From the NCBI RefSeq assembly GCF_963678635.1, contig NC_087065.1, positions 66,435,374 to 66,499,373 of the forward strand: a stretch of DNA of 64,000 nt, written 5' to 3'. Made by a program: the position numbers and the translations under genes. The number at the start of each line of letters is the position of its first letter. Position 1 is the first letter of the stretch. Positions 33,760-43,566 of this stretch are shown in pieces. Under the pieces are notes generated by a model, which saw only the letters and a list, made by a program, of their open reading frames with translations, did no database searches and was not told the origin of the DNA. Origin of the DNA: Symsagittifera roscoffensis (taxonomy: Eukaryota > Xenacoelomorpha > Acoela > Convolutidae).

Positions 33760-33890
33760 ACCCGGGTTGCGCATTATCTACTATGCAGGGTAACCCGGGT
33801 CGTTACAAGGTACCAAAGGGGAAATATAACAAGATCCAAAACAACGGTTTTGCATTCTGTTATTTTCTCCCCTTTTTGTACCTTATAACG
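33760..33890. repeat. Two adjacent inverted repeats
   Basis: First: ACCCGGGTT (33,760-33,768) and AACCCGGGT (33,792-33,800), 23-nt loop. Second: arms 33,801-33,830 and 33,859-33,890, about 30 nt each with few mismatches (CGTTACAAGGTACCAAAGGG against its complement), 28-nt loop. The structure could be the end of a non-autonomous DNA transposon or a replication/folding element. The long arms are also present at 40,159-40,189 and 40,219-40,250. Confidence 0.85.
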
Positions 33891-34300
33891 AATATGCCAT
33901 TAAGAATTTTATTTAAATTATTATTTCTTGAAGAATATCATACTAAAATTTACGGATCGCATTTCACAATTGAGTTACCGATTACACATCCTAAAGGGTA
34001 TCACAAACTTGATATGGCAAAAGTTCCAAAAGATTTGATCCTGGACTCCAAAATAAGGATATAGATAGTGCTTAGGAATTTGCGGATTTCACTAAAATTT
34101 GGTGGCTCTTTTTCCTTTGACCCACCTCATTCATGAATCAATTTTATATTGTAAGAAGGGCTTTGCTTTTGTAACGAGGGCTAAAGATGTCCTAGCCTAA
34201 TTAGAGCCCGCATACCATTTTTTGAAACAAAACCGATAAAACAAATTTTATTGTCTTAATATTAATCCTTGATTGATTTTGTTTTTTTTTTCGTTTCCCG
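33890..34300. other. AT-rich spacer or intron upstream of exon A
   Basis: No convincing gene. A plus-strand frame at 33,783-34,064 is open in this copy but broken by several stops in the duplicate at 40,150-40,430, so it is probably not coding. A long T-run precedes exon A. Confidence 0.4.
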
Positions 34301-34301
34301 A

Positions 34302-34640
34302 ATGCGACCTACAATTTTTGCAAAAAAGCAACATGGTCTGCCATTTTGCTGAAAAGCGATGCGAGAAGAGGGATGCGAAACTGAAGAAACTGACCTGCAT
34401 GTTCTGTGGCACGGAGGGCTTCAGCGACTGCTACAGAACTGCAGAGCATATGCTGCCGCCTGGATGCATGGAGAGTATAAGAGCCAATCGAAGATCTGGG
34501 CTCAAACGAAAGCTGCTCTCTCCCACTAAGAAAAATTATAACTTTGTGCGGGACACTTATGAGGGGTGTCAATTACCATTCGGAGCGAAGCAGAGGAGGG
34601 CAAGTTTGAACTGCAAGGATGAAATCGGCCATTTATCAGA
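34302..34640 (+). pseudogene. Exon A (copy 1) of unrecognised gene, zinc-finger-like
   Basis: Open frame of about 113 codons ending at a strong donor GTGAGT (34,641). The start resembles a C2H2/C2HC finger, CDLQFLQKSNMVCHF...C, followed by LTCMFCGTEGFSDC, a Cys-x2-Cys pair with another Cys nearby, so metal binding is plausible. The end is basic (KRKLLSPTKKN, GAKQRRASLN). The 5' boundary is unclear: no AG is seen at the T-run that should be the acceptor. It joins exon B in frame (codon split GA|C). Copy 2 (40,666-41,004) differs mostly by amino-acid-changing substitutions, suggesting relaxed constraint. Confidence 0.5.
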
Positions 34641-34758
34641 GTGAGTGAAGATGTGTGAAATAAGATATGCCATTTTGTGCAAAATGGAGCCGGAGAATGA
34701 GGAACCCATTTTGAACATCGATCTATATGTTTTTGATTTCGTATTCAAACTGTTTTAG

Positions 34759-35047
34759 CACTAAGCCAAAAAATTCAGTTCACGTCTACGCAACTAGACT
34801 GTATCACGACAAAGACGAAGAGGCAGACGACGAGACGGACTACCGTAAAAATGCGTTGGGATCCAGCAGAAAGACGACCATGACCAAGACGACAAGCAAG
34901 ACTACCTACTGGAACAAACATGAGTCGTGCAGAAATGGGCATGATGTGACGACTTCCTGGTGCAAGCAGGAACCAAACGAGCCAGATGCGACAAGCGGGT
35001 ACAAGCAGGAACAATTGGATGAGGAACCCATTTTGACCATTCAAATT
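34759..35047 (+). pseudogene. Exon B (copy 1) of unrecognised gene
   Basis: 289 nt between acceptor TGTTTTAG and donor GTATGA (35,048), in frame with exon A. Encodes an acidic start (DKDEEADDETD), then Lys/Thr-rich sequence and WCKQEPNEPDATSGYKQEQ. No known domain recognised. In this copy the frame is open to the donor. In copy 2 a CAA codon is TAA two codons before the donor. Confidence 0.5.
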
Positions 35048-35114
35048 GTATGAAACAAAACGCCTTATTTCTTTTATATAATAGTCTGCAATTAAATCAA
35101 CCTCACCATTTTAG

Positions 35115-35585
35115 CCCTCTATTTCACTGAATGACGGTGAAATCTGCAAGGGTACGGCTCCAGAAGTGACAAGTACTATCGATGAACAAACCTCGGAAGT
35201 CACGGGCCAGTTGCCCATCGGTGCGCCAGCTGCGCCAATTATGATGGTACCTACTTCCCGAGGTACCAAATGTACCGTGTCTGATGCCAGATCCATTTCC
35301 TCTCGTACCAGAGTTGGTTTCGCCTTTCCCTCTACCAGGCTCCATTTCGCCACTTTATAGTCTGGTTGACGCAGATCTGAGGACAGATCATCGACTTTCT
35401 CTGGTGCGGATACAGAAACCAAATACTCTTGGGAAAAAAACGCAGAGTTTTGCCGTGGTTTCAGGCAGCTCTTGTAGCACGAGTTCCAGTCATAATGACA
35501 TGTTACCTCCAATTGACTATAGCAAAATAAGAGAGAGATACTTTCGAAAACTGAAAACTGAAGCTGAAATCAGCTCAAAGTCGTT
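35115..35585 (+). pseudogene. Exon C (copy 1) of unrecognised gene, broken
   Basis: After acceptor CCATTTTAG the frame continues in phase 0 for 81 codons (PSISLNDGEICKGTAPEVTS...) to a TAG at 35,358. A second frame (35,284-35,589) stays open to the end with LPPIDYSKIRERYF, so the original exon probably suffered a frameshift or contained an intron. A minus-strand frame of 133 codons (35,111-35,512) overlaps, but its counterpart in copy 2 is frameshifted. The gene copy ends abruptly at the duplication joint near 35,590. Confidence 0.4.
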
Positions 35586-35604
35586 ATAACTAATTTATTT
35601 GCGT

Positions 35605-36115
35605 ATTGTCTATTTATTTGCGTATTGTCGTAATCTGTTTTTACTGCATACTTGCATTCTAGTCGTGGTGATGATTCGTCTTTTGCAAGGAAGCGTTTTG
35701 TATTTTGCGGTTTTTCTATGGATGTTTTCCGTGTTATTAATTCTGCTGGTGTATTTTTACTAGGTGTGTCTGGTAAAGCAGGGTTTTTCCTGCTGTCCAA
35801 ACTACTTGTAGGTTTGGAAATTGCTTAAGACAAGTTGAAATCTATAAACATTATGGTTTGGGTTTGATTTCTGTGCGAATTGATAAATTATTGGTTTATG
35901 ATCTGTAAACGAAATTGTTGGTTGTTTTGATCCGACGTTTAAAAATTCTTATTCTGTAAGTGTATAAAATATAGCTTTACATTCTCTCATGAACGTAGAG
36001 GGTCTAAATTCTGCTTTTGTGAAAAGTATCGAATTTGCTGATATAATATTCAGTTTGTTTATACCTTTATGCGGTTGTAAGAATCAATTGCCAATTCCAA
36101 AGTTAGAGGCGTCAC
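35605..36115 (-). pseudogene. RNase H, truncated
   Basis: The minus-strand frame 35,570-35,800 reads DSRKNPALPDTPSKNTPAEL, the RNase H end, running past the joint into host sequence. MCDAS-type start near 36,110. Stops present. Confidence 0.7.
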
Positions 36116-37200
36116 ACATGGCATAGAATGGTTGATCTGGATCTGTGACTATGTTTGCTATTTGTTTTGTGAGGAGAGTTTTTATTTCGTCAAAACGTTT
36201 TTGATGTTCTACTTTCCATTCAAATTTATTTTGTGTCCAAGAACATTATAAAATGGTCTTAGGTATGATTGCATTTTATAAACAAAGTGACTTAAAAAGT
36301 TTAACATCCCGAAAAAATTCTTGGGTCTTCTTTTTATTAGATGGTGGTTGAATTTTTAGAACTGCATCAATTCGTAACTTCAAGGAGTAACTGTACTAGT
36401 TTTAATAATATGTCCAAGGAATTTAACACGAGTGAGAACAAAATGTGATTTGTCTGGGTCTGCTTTCATAATTTTTTTTAGTAAAATCTGGTTGTTTTTT
36501 CTAATACTTTGAGCATTTCTTGTTTTGTCGGTGATTGTAGAAAAAACATCGACTAAATAAGTGATAACAATTTTTTCAAGGATAAATGGTCTCAAAATTT
36601 TGCTCGTGAAGGTCAAAAAAGCTGCTGGTCCTATGAAAGTTTGAAAATTCTATAGAAGAGTCTATTAAACTTTTATTGTTGGTTGCCAATAACGAATGGT
36701 GTAAGTCGTCAAGATTGTTCATTTAGTGGCATTTGACTATATGCACTCTTCAAGTCAACAATAGTATAATAACGCCCGTTTAGTTTAGTGAGTTTTACTT
36801 GGATTGGTTCTATGGGCCAACTGCATTTAGATTCATTTAGTAGGGAATTTAGATATTTTCCGTCTAAAACAATTTTTAGCCATTCGCTTTTAGCTCGAAT
36901 AAAAATGGGATTTATAAAAGTGTGGTTTTTTGGTTTTTTTCTTCTTTGTTTACTGGTGATATGGTTTCATTTTGTTCAAAAATAACTAGTAACCTATTTA
37001 TTTTATCTTGTAGTGGATGTGTACTTTACTTGCTCGTGTTTTGAAAATTTCGTCAAATTTAAGAGGAAGGTGTAATGGTGAAGGTTTTTTACCAACATCA
37101 AATTTCGATGTAGCGTAAACCCTTGGGTAGTTTAATAATTGTTTTGCTATTTGATCAAATTCTTGTTGATTGATTTGAGACTGTTGAAAATTGAACATTG
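36115..37200 (-). pseudogene. Reverse transcriptase, inactive (duplicate)
   Basis: The minus-strand frame 36,380-36,616 reads VITYLVDVFSTITDKTRNAQ and MKADPDKSHFVLTRVKFLGH. The YLVD box at 36,548-36,559 carries the same Asp to Val change as 29,849, so it was inactive before duplication. The N-terminal frame 36,998-37,198 has YATSKFDVGKKPSPLHLPLK. Confidence 0.85.
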
Positions 37201-38170
37201 TGAGAAAATTTTCTTGTTCATTTGTATATTTCGAGATTTGAAATGTAGGGGTTTTTGTGAAATAGTCAATATTCCGTTCAGAATCATTTGTGATATTACT
37301 AATAGATAATTTTCATTATTTTAGTTGATTGAAAAATATCTTGTAGCTTTAAAATTTTATTTACTCTAAATGCTTTTTTTTCAATCGGATGGATTGTTGC
37401 ATTTGTTTCGCAAATTCCTAAAAGTCCTAGAGATAATGTGATTTTATATGTAGAGTTGTTGTTCACATGCAGAGATATTATATCTGAAATTGGTTCTTTT
37501 GTATACTTAATGAATGAAATTGCTATTCTGAAAAACTTACGAATTGGTTTGAATTCAAGATGAGACATAAATAATTTTTGTTTAATCTGATCATTTTTAT
37601 ATTGATATACTTGACTTATAGAGACGTTATATAGGTGACCGGATAATGATGTTAAATTTTTGCGTTGTTGATTAATTATGGGATCAACTTTTGAGAAAAA
37701 TGGAAGCTGTTTATTGAGTCTTAGAGATATGTTATTTATTTTTGTATATTTGTTTAGAGATCTATTAGAGATCTGTTAAAAAAAGAAAGTCAATTAAAAT
37801 GAGAGATCTTTTATTTATTTTGTATAATCTTTTTATCTGTAATTTGCTGCTCTTCGGGATGTTAATAGTGGGAACATATTTTTTGATAAGCGGTATTCCA
37901 ACATTATTGTGTTTTATATCTGTAAAGTGGAATATTTGTTTAAAAGCTTATTTTGTTTCATTATTTGGGTTGGAACAAGGTATAATTGAACTTTTCCATA
38001 ATTTGTAAGACTTGACCCTTGTGCTGTGGCTAATTTACTTGAGGTTTTGGAAGGTGGAAGTTTTGCATGTAGAGTTTGAATTTCATTCCACGTGGGAATA
38101 TTTATAATATTTGGTTCTGCTCCTGAATCAATTAGGAACTCAATTTCAAGGTCTGGTGACTAGAAATCTT
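37200..38170 (-). pseudogene. Protease and PR-RT linker (duplicate)
   Basis: Active-site motif LIDSGAEPNIINIP with DSG codons at 38,121-38,129. The linker frame 37,299-37,568 (89 codons) is longer than in copy 1 because a T-run differs by one base. Confidence 0.8.
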
Positions 38171-39500
38171 TACTCTTTGGACTTTCTAAGAGTAGTGGAG
38201 TTGTCCAAAATTTTATTGTGGTGGTTGAGTTTTACTTGTCGTATTTTGATATAAAATACTCATATTTGAATTATTATTTATAGCGTTTGTTGTTCAATTT
38301 ACGATATTTTGGCTTTTATTTGGTTCTTCGAAATTGGAACTGGTTGCATTGTTTTGGTAATAAATTGAATCGACTGGTATTTTGTAATCATTTTCAATGT
38401 GAAGCTTGTTTATTAAAGCGTATTTTCTGTTTCCTTTTTCTCATCTGTAGTTTCATAATGTATGTGATTTAATTGTAATTCCGAGTTTTCTGTATTGTCA
38501 ATACCAATAGGGTCTGGTTGAATGTTTTCTGTTGAATGCACTTGTTTATTTTTCTTTCATTTTTTCGTGTACTATTTTTGTAGTTTTCACTAAAAGAATT
38601 TGAATATTGAGTACTATTTTTATGTGGTGATTGAGAATAGTTTCTTTGTCTATTTGAGTAGTTTTTATTTTGATTCTAGAGTTATCTCGGGATCGATTAT
38701 CGAATGTTTTTGTACTTTGACCTATGGTTAGAGTAGTTTTGTGATCTATTATTAGATTAGTTTCAGTTCCTATCGTTTGACTAATCTTGGCTTCGATTGT
38801 ATGATGAGTTTATGTAACATTTTCTAGAATAGTATCTATTTCGATAGTTTGAATAAGAACAATTTCTATTATAGTTCGAGTATTTGCTTCTATTTGAGTT
38901 TGATCTTCAGTAGTTATAGCGATTTTAGTTATTTTGAGAATTTGATCTACTTTATATGTTTTGTGACTAGTTTCGTGAATTTTTTCCGTTAGGAGATCTT
39001 CCGCGAAAAATATTTCGAGAGGGAGATTGTGGTCTATAAATGTTTAAGCTATCTGGGCTGCTATTACTTTGAATAGTTTTGTTTGGTAGATTTTGTGTTT
39101 TTTTCATCTAATGGTAAATTGATTTGATTGGTTCTCTGTGATTTTGTGGTTTATTTTGGTTATCCTGTTGTTTTAGTCTGCATTCAGCTATGCTATGTCC
39201 ATATCTACCATATTAGTTGCACCATTTTTTGCATAATGGTTTACCTTTGAAATTTTGATTATTCTTTTCAAAGATGGTGAATATCTGGGTAATTTTGTCT
39301 GTTAATTCATTATCAGAGTCATAAGTGTTTCGATACTTTTTAAGCTGTCAGTTAAAAGAGTCGCTAATTGTTTCTTGAGTTTGATTAATTGATTTTCAAG
39401 TGTTATGTTTCATATTGCGTGATTATCATACGCTCCTCAAATTGTTAATTTTGGCAATTGGAGGAGATCAATAATTCTTGAACTTTCCAGTTTAACTATA
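38170..39500 (-). pseudogene. Gag C-terminus (duplicate)
   Basis: Same lost zinc knuckle (stop and Tyr replacing Cys) at 39,180-39,221 as in copy 1, followed by an Arg/Asn/Ser-rich region. No intact frame. Confidence 0.75.
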
Positions 39501-40650
39501 TTTTGTAATTGTACCTTAGGTTATACCTATTTTTTTTTTTTGTTATATGGCCCAATATTTTGCTTTCTTAAAAAAAGTTGTAGGGGTAAATATGTTTCAC
39601 CCTCTAAAATATTTTTTCCAGTAAACAAATCACTAATTATATCGTCCTTTCTGAATTGGAAGTGTAATGGAGCCGTTTAGTTTATTAACCCACCCCAAAT
39701 ACGGAAATTGTCCGTTCAGTTTTGCAAAATCTCAATAATGACAGGAGTTAGTGGCGCCGTTCAGTCTATTGCCCATCCCAAATACTGAAAAAGTTCGTTC
39801 TAGTTCTGCAATATCCCAAATACTGATTATAGGTCGTTCCAGTTCTGCAAAAATCCAAATACTGACAATCGATAGTTTGTTGCAGTTCTGCAAAATCGCA
39901 AATACTGGCAATAACCAATAGAAATGGGGATCTTAGGGATTTATGAGGATAATAACCGGGGATCTTGTTAAGTAACTCTCCGCCTATTGCAATGGGGGAA
40001 GGGAGGGGAGTAGTTAACAAGGTACAAAATTCGTGGGGATATTATAGGGGAGTAGATAACAATGTACAAAATTCGTGGGGGCATATTAGGGTGGATATAT
40101 CTTTATAGGTTGATATTACCCGGGTTGCGCATTATCTACTATGGAGGGTAAGCCGGGTCGTTACAAGGTACCAAAGGGGAAAAGATAACAAGATCAAAAA
40201 CAGCGGTTTTGCATTCTATTATTTTCTCCCCTTTATGATACCTTATAACGAATATGCCATTAAGAATTTTATTTAAATTATTATTTCTTGAAGAAAATCA
40301 TACTAAAATTTACGGATCGCATTTCATAATTGAGTTACCGATTACACATCCTAAAGGGTATCACAAACTTGATATAGCAAAAGTTCCAAAAAATTTGATC
40401 CTGGACTCCAAAATAAGGATATAGATAGTGCTTAGGAATTTGTGGATTTCACTAAAATTTGGTGGCTCTTTTTCCTTTGACCCACCTCATTCATGAATCA
40501 ATTTTGTATTGTAAGGAGAGTTTTGCTTTTTTAACGAGGGCTAACGATGTCATAGCCTAACTAGAGCCCGCATACCATTTTTTGAAACAAAACCGATAAT
40601 GTGAACAAATTTTATTGTCTAAATATTAATCCTTGATTGATTTTGTTTTT
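39500..40650. other. Spacer with repeats and inverted repeats (duplicate)
   Basis: Matches 32,800-34,300. The CCCAAATACTGA block is cut to about three units by a deletion at about 39,815. The long inverted repeat (40,159-40,250) is kept, while the ACCCGGGTT partner is changed to AGCCGGGT. Confidence 0.8.
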
Positions 40651-40665
40651 TTTTTCGTTTCCCGA

Positions 40666-41004
40666 TTGCGACCTACAATTTTTGCAAAAAAGCAACATGG
40701 TCCGCCATTTTGCTGAAAAAGGATGCGAGAAGAGGGATGCAAAACTGAAGAAACTGACCTGCATGTTCTGTGGCACGGAGGGCTTCAGCGACTGCTACAG
40801 AACTGCAGAGCATATGCTGCCGCCTGGATGCTGGGAGAGTATAAGAGCCAATCGAATATCTGGGCTCAAACGAAAGCTGCTCTCTCCCACTAGGAAAAAT
40901 TATAACTTTGTGCGGGACACTTATGAGGAGTGTCAATTACCATTCGGAGCGAAGCAGAGGAGGGCAAGTTTGAACTGCAAGGATGAAATCGGCGATTTAT
41001 CAGA
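40666..41004 (+). pseudogene. Exon A (copy 2), zinc-finger-like
   Basis: As 34,302-34,640. Reads NMVRHFAEKGCEKRDAKLKK, a better C2H2-like spacing than copy 1 (Arg and Gly where copy 1 has Cys and Arg). Donor GTGAAT at 41,005 is weaker than GTGAGT in copy 1. No acceptor AG seen at the 5' side. Confidence 0.5.
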
Positions 41005-41122
41005 GTGAATGAAGATGTGTGAAATAAGATATGCCATTTTGTGCAAAATGGAGCCGGAGAATGAGGAACCCATTTTGACCATCGATCTATATGTTTTTGA
41101 TTCCGTATTCAAACTGTTTTAG

Positions 41123-41411
41123 CACTAAGCCAAATAATTCAGTTCACGTCTACGCAACTAGACTGTATCACGACAACGACGAAGAGGCAGACGACGAGAC
41201 GGACTACGGTAAAAATGCGTTGGGATCCAGCAGAAAGACGACCAAGACCAAGACGACATGCAAGACGACCTACTGGAAAAAACATGAGTCGTGCAGAAAT
41301 GGGCATGATGTGACGACTTCCTGGTGCAAGCAGGAACCAAACGAGCCAGATGCGACAAGCGGGTACAAGCAGGAACAATTCGATGAGGATCCCATTTTGA
41401 CCATTTAAATT
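41123..41411 (+). pseudogene. Exon B (copy 2) with premature stop
   Basis: 289 nt, acceptor TGTTTTAG, donor GTATGT (41,412). TAA at 41,406-41,408 replaces CAA. Otherwise the same acidic then Lys/Thr-rich reading as copy 1. Confidence 0.5.
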
Positions 41412-41479
41412 GTATGTAACAAAAACGCCGTATTTCTTTTATATAATAGTCTGCAATTAAATCAACCTCACCGTTTTAG

Positions 41480-41945
41480 CCCTCTGTTTCACTGAATGAC
41501 GGTGAAATCTGCAAGGGTACGGCTCCAGAAGTGACAAGTACTATCGATGAACAAACCTCGGAAGACACGGGCCAGTTGCCCATCGGTGCGCCAGCTGCGC
41601 CAATTATGTTGGTACCTACTTCCCGAGGTACCGAATGTACCGTGTCTGATGCCTGATCCATTTCCTCTCGTTATAGAGTTCGTTTCGCCTTTCCCTCTAC
41701 CAGGCTCCACTTTATAGTCTGGTTGACGCAGATCTGAGGACAGATCATCGACTTCCTCTGGTGCGGATACAGAAACCAAATATTCCTGGGAAAAAAAACG
41801 CTTTTGCCGTGGTTTCAGGCAGCTCTTGTAGCACGAGTTCCAGTCATAATGACATGTTACCTCCAATTGACTATAGAAAACTAAGAGAGATACTTTCGAA
41901 AACTGAAAACTGAAGCTGAAATCAGCTCAAAGTCGTTATAATTAA
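41480..41945 (+). pseudogene. Exon C (copy 2), broken
   Basis: Phase-0 frame of 58 codons to TGA at 41,654 (copy 1 has AGA). Downstream the other frame contains LPPIDYRKLREILSKTEN. A 2-nt indel relative to copy 1 near 41,885 changes the end. It is followed directly by the JmjC exons, so A-C may be the 5' part of that gene, although no in-frame link to exon D could be shown. Confidence 0.4.
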
Positions 41946-41976
41946 TTTTCGATAATTCTTTTTGGTTTTTTGTTAG

Positions 41977-42237
41977 ATCATGCTTGCCTCAATTTTAATT
42001 CAGTGCGAGCCTGCCGTTGATCTTGTCAATTGGATCCAGTCAGATTGGTTTATTGGCCAACAACGAGCTTTGTTAGCTCCATCGGCTAAATCCATCAAAG
42101 GGTTCAAAAGTCAACTAACAGGGCCTGCGGATAGTTACCAGTTTGACAGCCCAATGTATGGGGGCACTTTCATTGACGAAATGTTGACGGAATACCCCGA
42201 GGAACTCAGAGCTAGACAATACATAATAAAGGAAAAG
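41977..42237 (+). pseudogene. Exon D, JmjC-protein N-terminal region
   Basis: 87 codons between acceptor TTTTTTGTTAG and donor GTAATC (42,238), open throughout and in phase with exon E. Reads LVNWIQSDWFIGQQRALLAP and MYGGTFIDEMLTEYPEELRA. KDM2/KDM7-type demethylases have a similar 'L-V-D-W-V...W' stretch before the JmjC core, which supports the assignment weakly. Confidence 0.6.
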
Positions 42238-42326
42238 GTAATCAGTTTGTAAAATAATTAGACTCCTATTCACCGAGTGTTCCAGTTTTCAAATAAGTTT
42301 AACCTCACATTTGTGTTCAATAATAG

Positions 42327-42615
42327 GAATATATACGATCAATTAAGCCAGCTGGTGTGCAAACTTTGTTCCGATCAGTGCCGCCAATATTCTGGAACAT
42401 CATTGATGCTGATGCTTCCTTGTCGGCCGCCACAAAATTTTCTGTCCCATAAGCAGTCAAGGATGTGTCGTCGGGACACATACATGAAAGGAAGTTGGAG
42501 AAGACAGAAGTATTGACGGAGGAGTCAAGCTACTTGCTGTTATCGCGGACTGGTGCAGTTACACCATTTCACCAGGATTTCTCCGGTACATCTGTCATGT
42601 ACATTTTAGTGAAAA
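42327..42615 (+). pseudogene. Exon E, JmjC core with Fe(II)-binding HxD
   Basis: Acceptor TTCAATAATAG, donor GTTAAA (42,616), phase 0 in, phase 1 out. The frame reads VPPIFWNIIDADASLSAA, then a single in-frame TAA at 42,450-42,452, then SYLLLSRTGAVTPFHQDFSG followed by TSVMYILV. The block FHQDFSGTSVMY is the JmjC metal/2-oxoglutarate site (family form FHxDFGGTSVWY) with the His-x-Asp iron ligands intact. The family removes methyl groups from lysine in the nucleus. The stop makes this a probable pseudogene unless it is a sequencing error. Confidence 0.8.
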
Positions 42616-42690
42616 GTTAAACAAAGTTCGGTGCACAATTTTTTCAACGAATTATAGAAATCTGTTCCACTAAGTTCTTTTTTCTTTTAG

Positions 42691-43049
42691 ACTGCAAAAC
42701 ATTTAATTTGATGGCTCCGTCAGTCAACAACAAGCAGATATTCCAGGAATATCTGATGCAGCAATCTCTGGGTTGGAAACCAATGTTTCCCGGGGATGAC
42801 CCTCGCTGTGATGCTGGAGGGTGTCAGAAAGTTGCTCTGACGGAGCGCCAGGCCCTCGATATGCCAGCTAATACACATGGTTGATACGCATTCAGAGTCA
42901 GTGGCTATGGGTGTCAATTTCATCCAACATGGTCACCTGCTGACGGCTGCCAGAGCTTTCCGACATGAGCGGAAAGATGAAGAGCCCTTCAGCAGCTGCT
43001 ACCCTGCTTTTCCGATGTTGGCTCTGAATGAGCTTATGGTGCATCTGTG
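42691..43049 (+). pseudogene. Exon F, JmjC core second half with frameshift
   Basis: Acceptor TTTTCTTTTAG, donor GTTAGT (43,050). Joined to exon E the reading is LVKNCKTFNLMAPSVNN, matching the JmjC strand that follows the HxD site (family LLKGEKxFYLIxPT). It continues to KVALTERQALDMPA, where a frameshift at about 42,868-42,875 intervenes. In the next frame it resumes IHMVDTHSESVAMGVNFIQH, which contains the third iron ligand (His of IHMV) and the conserved SVAxGxNF strand. Two nucleotides more, or one fewer, would restore phase. Confidence 0.8.
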
Positions 43050-43119
43050 GTTAGTATCAAAGGTTAAACTGATACATTTTTGTCGAAATAAATGAAAATA
43101 GAGAAATATATTTTCATAG

Positions 43120-43240
43120 CACCAAAGACACGATACCGCCGCAAGAATTAGAAGATCTGGAGGAGGCCTGGAAATTTTTGAAGGAGCAAGACAAAGCCTT
43201 AGATAACCAGCTTGCCAGGATAATTTACGTGAATACTTCT
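43120..43240 (+). pseudogene. Exon G, region C-terminal to JmjC
   Basis: Acceptor TTTTCATAG. In phase with the exon F donor (split codon TG|C), it reads TKDTIPPQELEDLEEAWKFL and continues helical (KEQDKALDNQLARIIY). A possible donor GTGAAT follows at about 43,231. Beyond it the frame runs into the CAAATACTGA-type repeat, so the true 3' end of the gene is not visible. Confidence 0.6.
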
Positions 43241-43254
43241 GGCCGAATTTCATC

Positions 43255-43430
43255 CCAGATACTAAATATTTACTTCGTATCCCAAAAACTGCACCAGTTT
43301 AATCGCATATACTGAAATAATCATTTGGTCCCAAAAAATTAGTTTCGTCATTCCGCATACTGAAATGCTCAATTCATTCCAAACACTCAGTTTAACCGCT
43401 CATGCTAAACTTTGATAAATTTATATTTTA
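43255..43430. repeat. TCCCAAAAACTG/ATACTGAAAT repeat block
   Basis: Degenerate copies of the same repeat family as 33,060-33,560 (TCCCAGATACTAAA, TCCCAAAAACTGCACC, CGCATATACTGAAAT). Sits just after the JmjC exons. Confidence 0.65.
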
Positions 43431-43566
43431 AGACAACAACTAAGGAAAAGCTGACGAATAAATAAAATCGTGGGTCATGCGGAGCATTGCCAGTGGGAGC
43501 ATTGGCCGCCCTAATATCAGTCAAAAGGGCCTGAAGACTTTCTGATACGGAATTCAAACTTATGAA

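Larger units (their letters stand above)
35605..39500 (-). mobile_element. Truncated retroelement copy (gag-PR-RT-RNase H), from tandem duplication
   Basis: Duplicate of 28,930-32,800, minus strand. It lacks the linker, integrase and env-position segments because the duplication boundary falls inside RNase H. Order leftward: gag (39,500-38,170), protease, RT, RNase H. Confidence 0.9.
28930..41945. repeat. Tandem segmental duplication of 6.4-6.7 kb (retroelement 5' half plus host exons)
   Basis: 28,930-35,590 and 35,605-41,945 are direct repeats. Landmarks are 6,687 bp apart at the left (28,940/35,627) and 6,364 bp apart at the right (34,273/40,637); the difference comes mainly from a deletion of about 340 bp near 39,815. 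Each copy holds RNase H, RT, protease, gag, spacer and three exons. At the joint the host sequence TTATAACTAATTTA runs into RNase H sequence, and a block TATTTATTTGCGTATTGTC is doubled at 35,594-35,630. In copy 2 the host sequence continues instead into the JmjC exons. Confidence 0.9.

Noticed and set aside
33783-34064. 93-codon plus-strand protein
   Set aside because: It starts within an inverted repeat and its duplicate at 40,147-40,430 is broken by several stops, so no coding constraint is evident.
35111-35512. 133-codon minus-strand protein opposite exon C
   Set aside because: The counterpart in copy 2 is frameshifted, and plus-strand splice sites with consistent phase favour the plus strand, although neither strand is certain.
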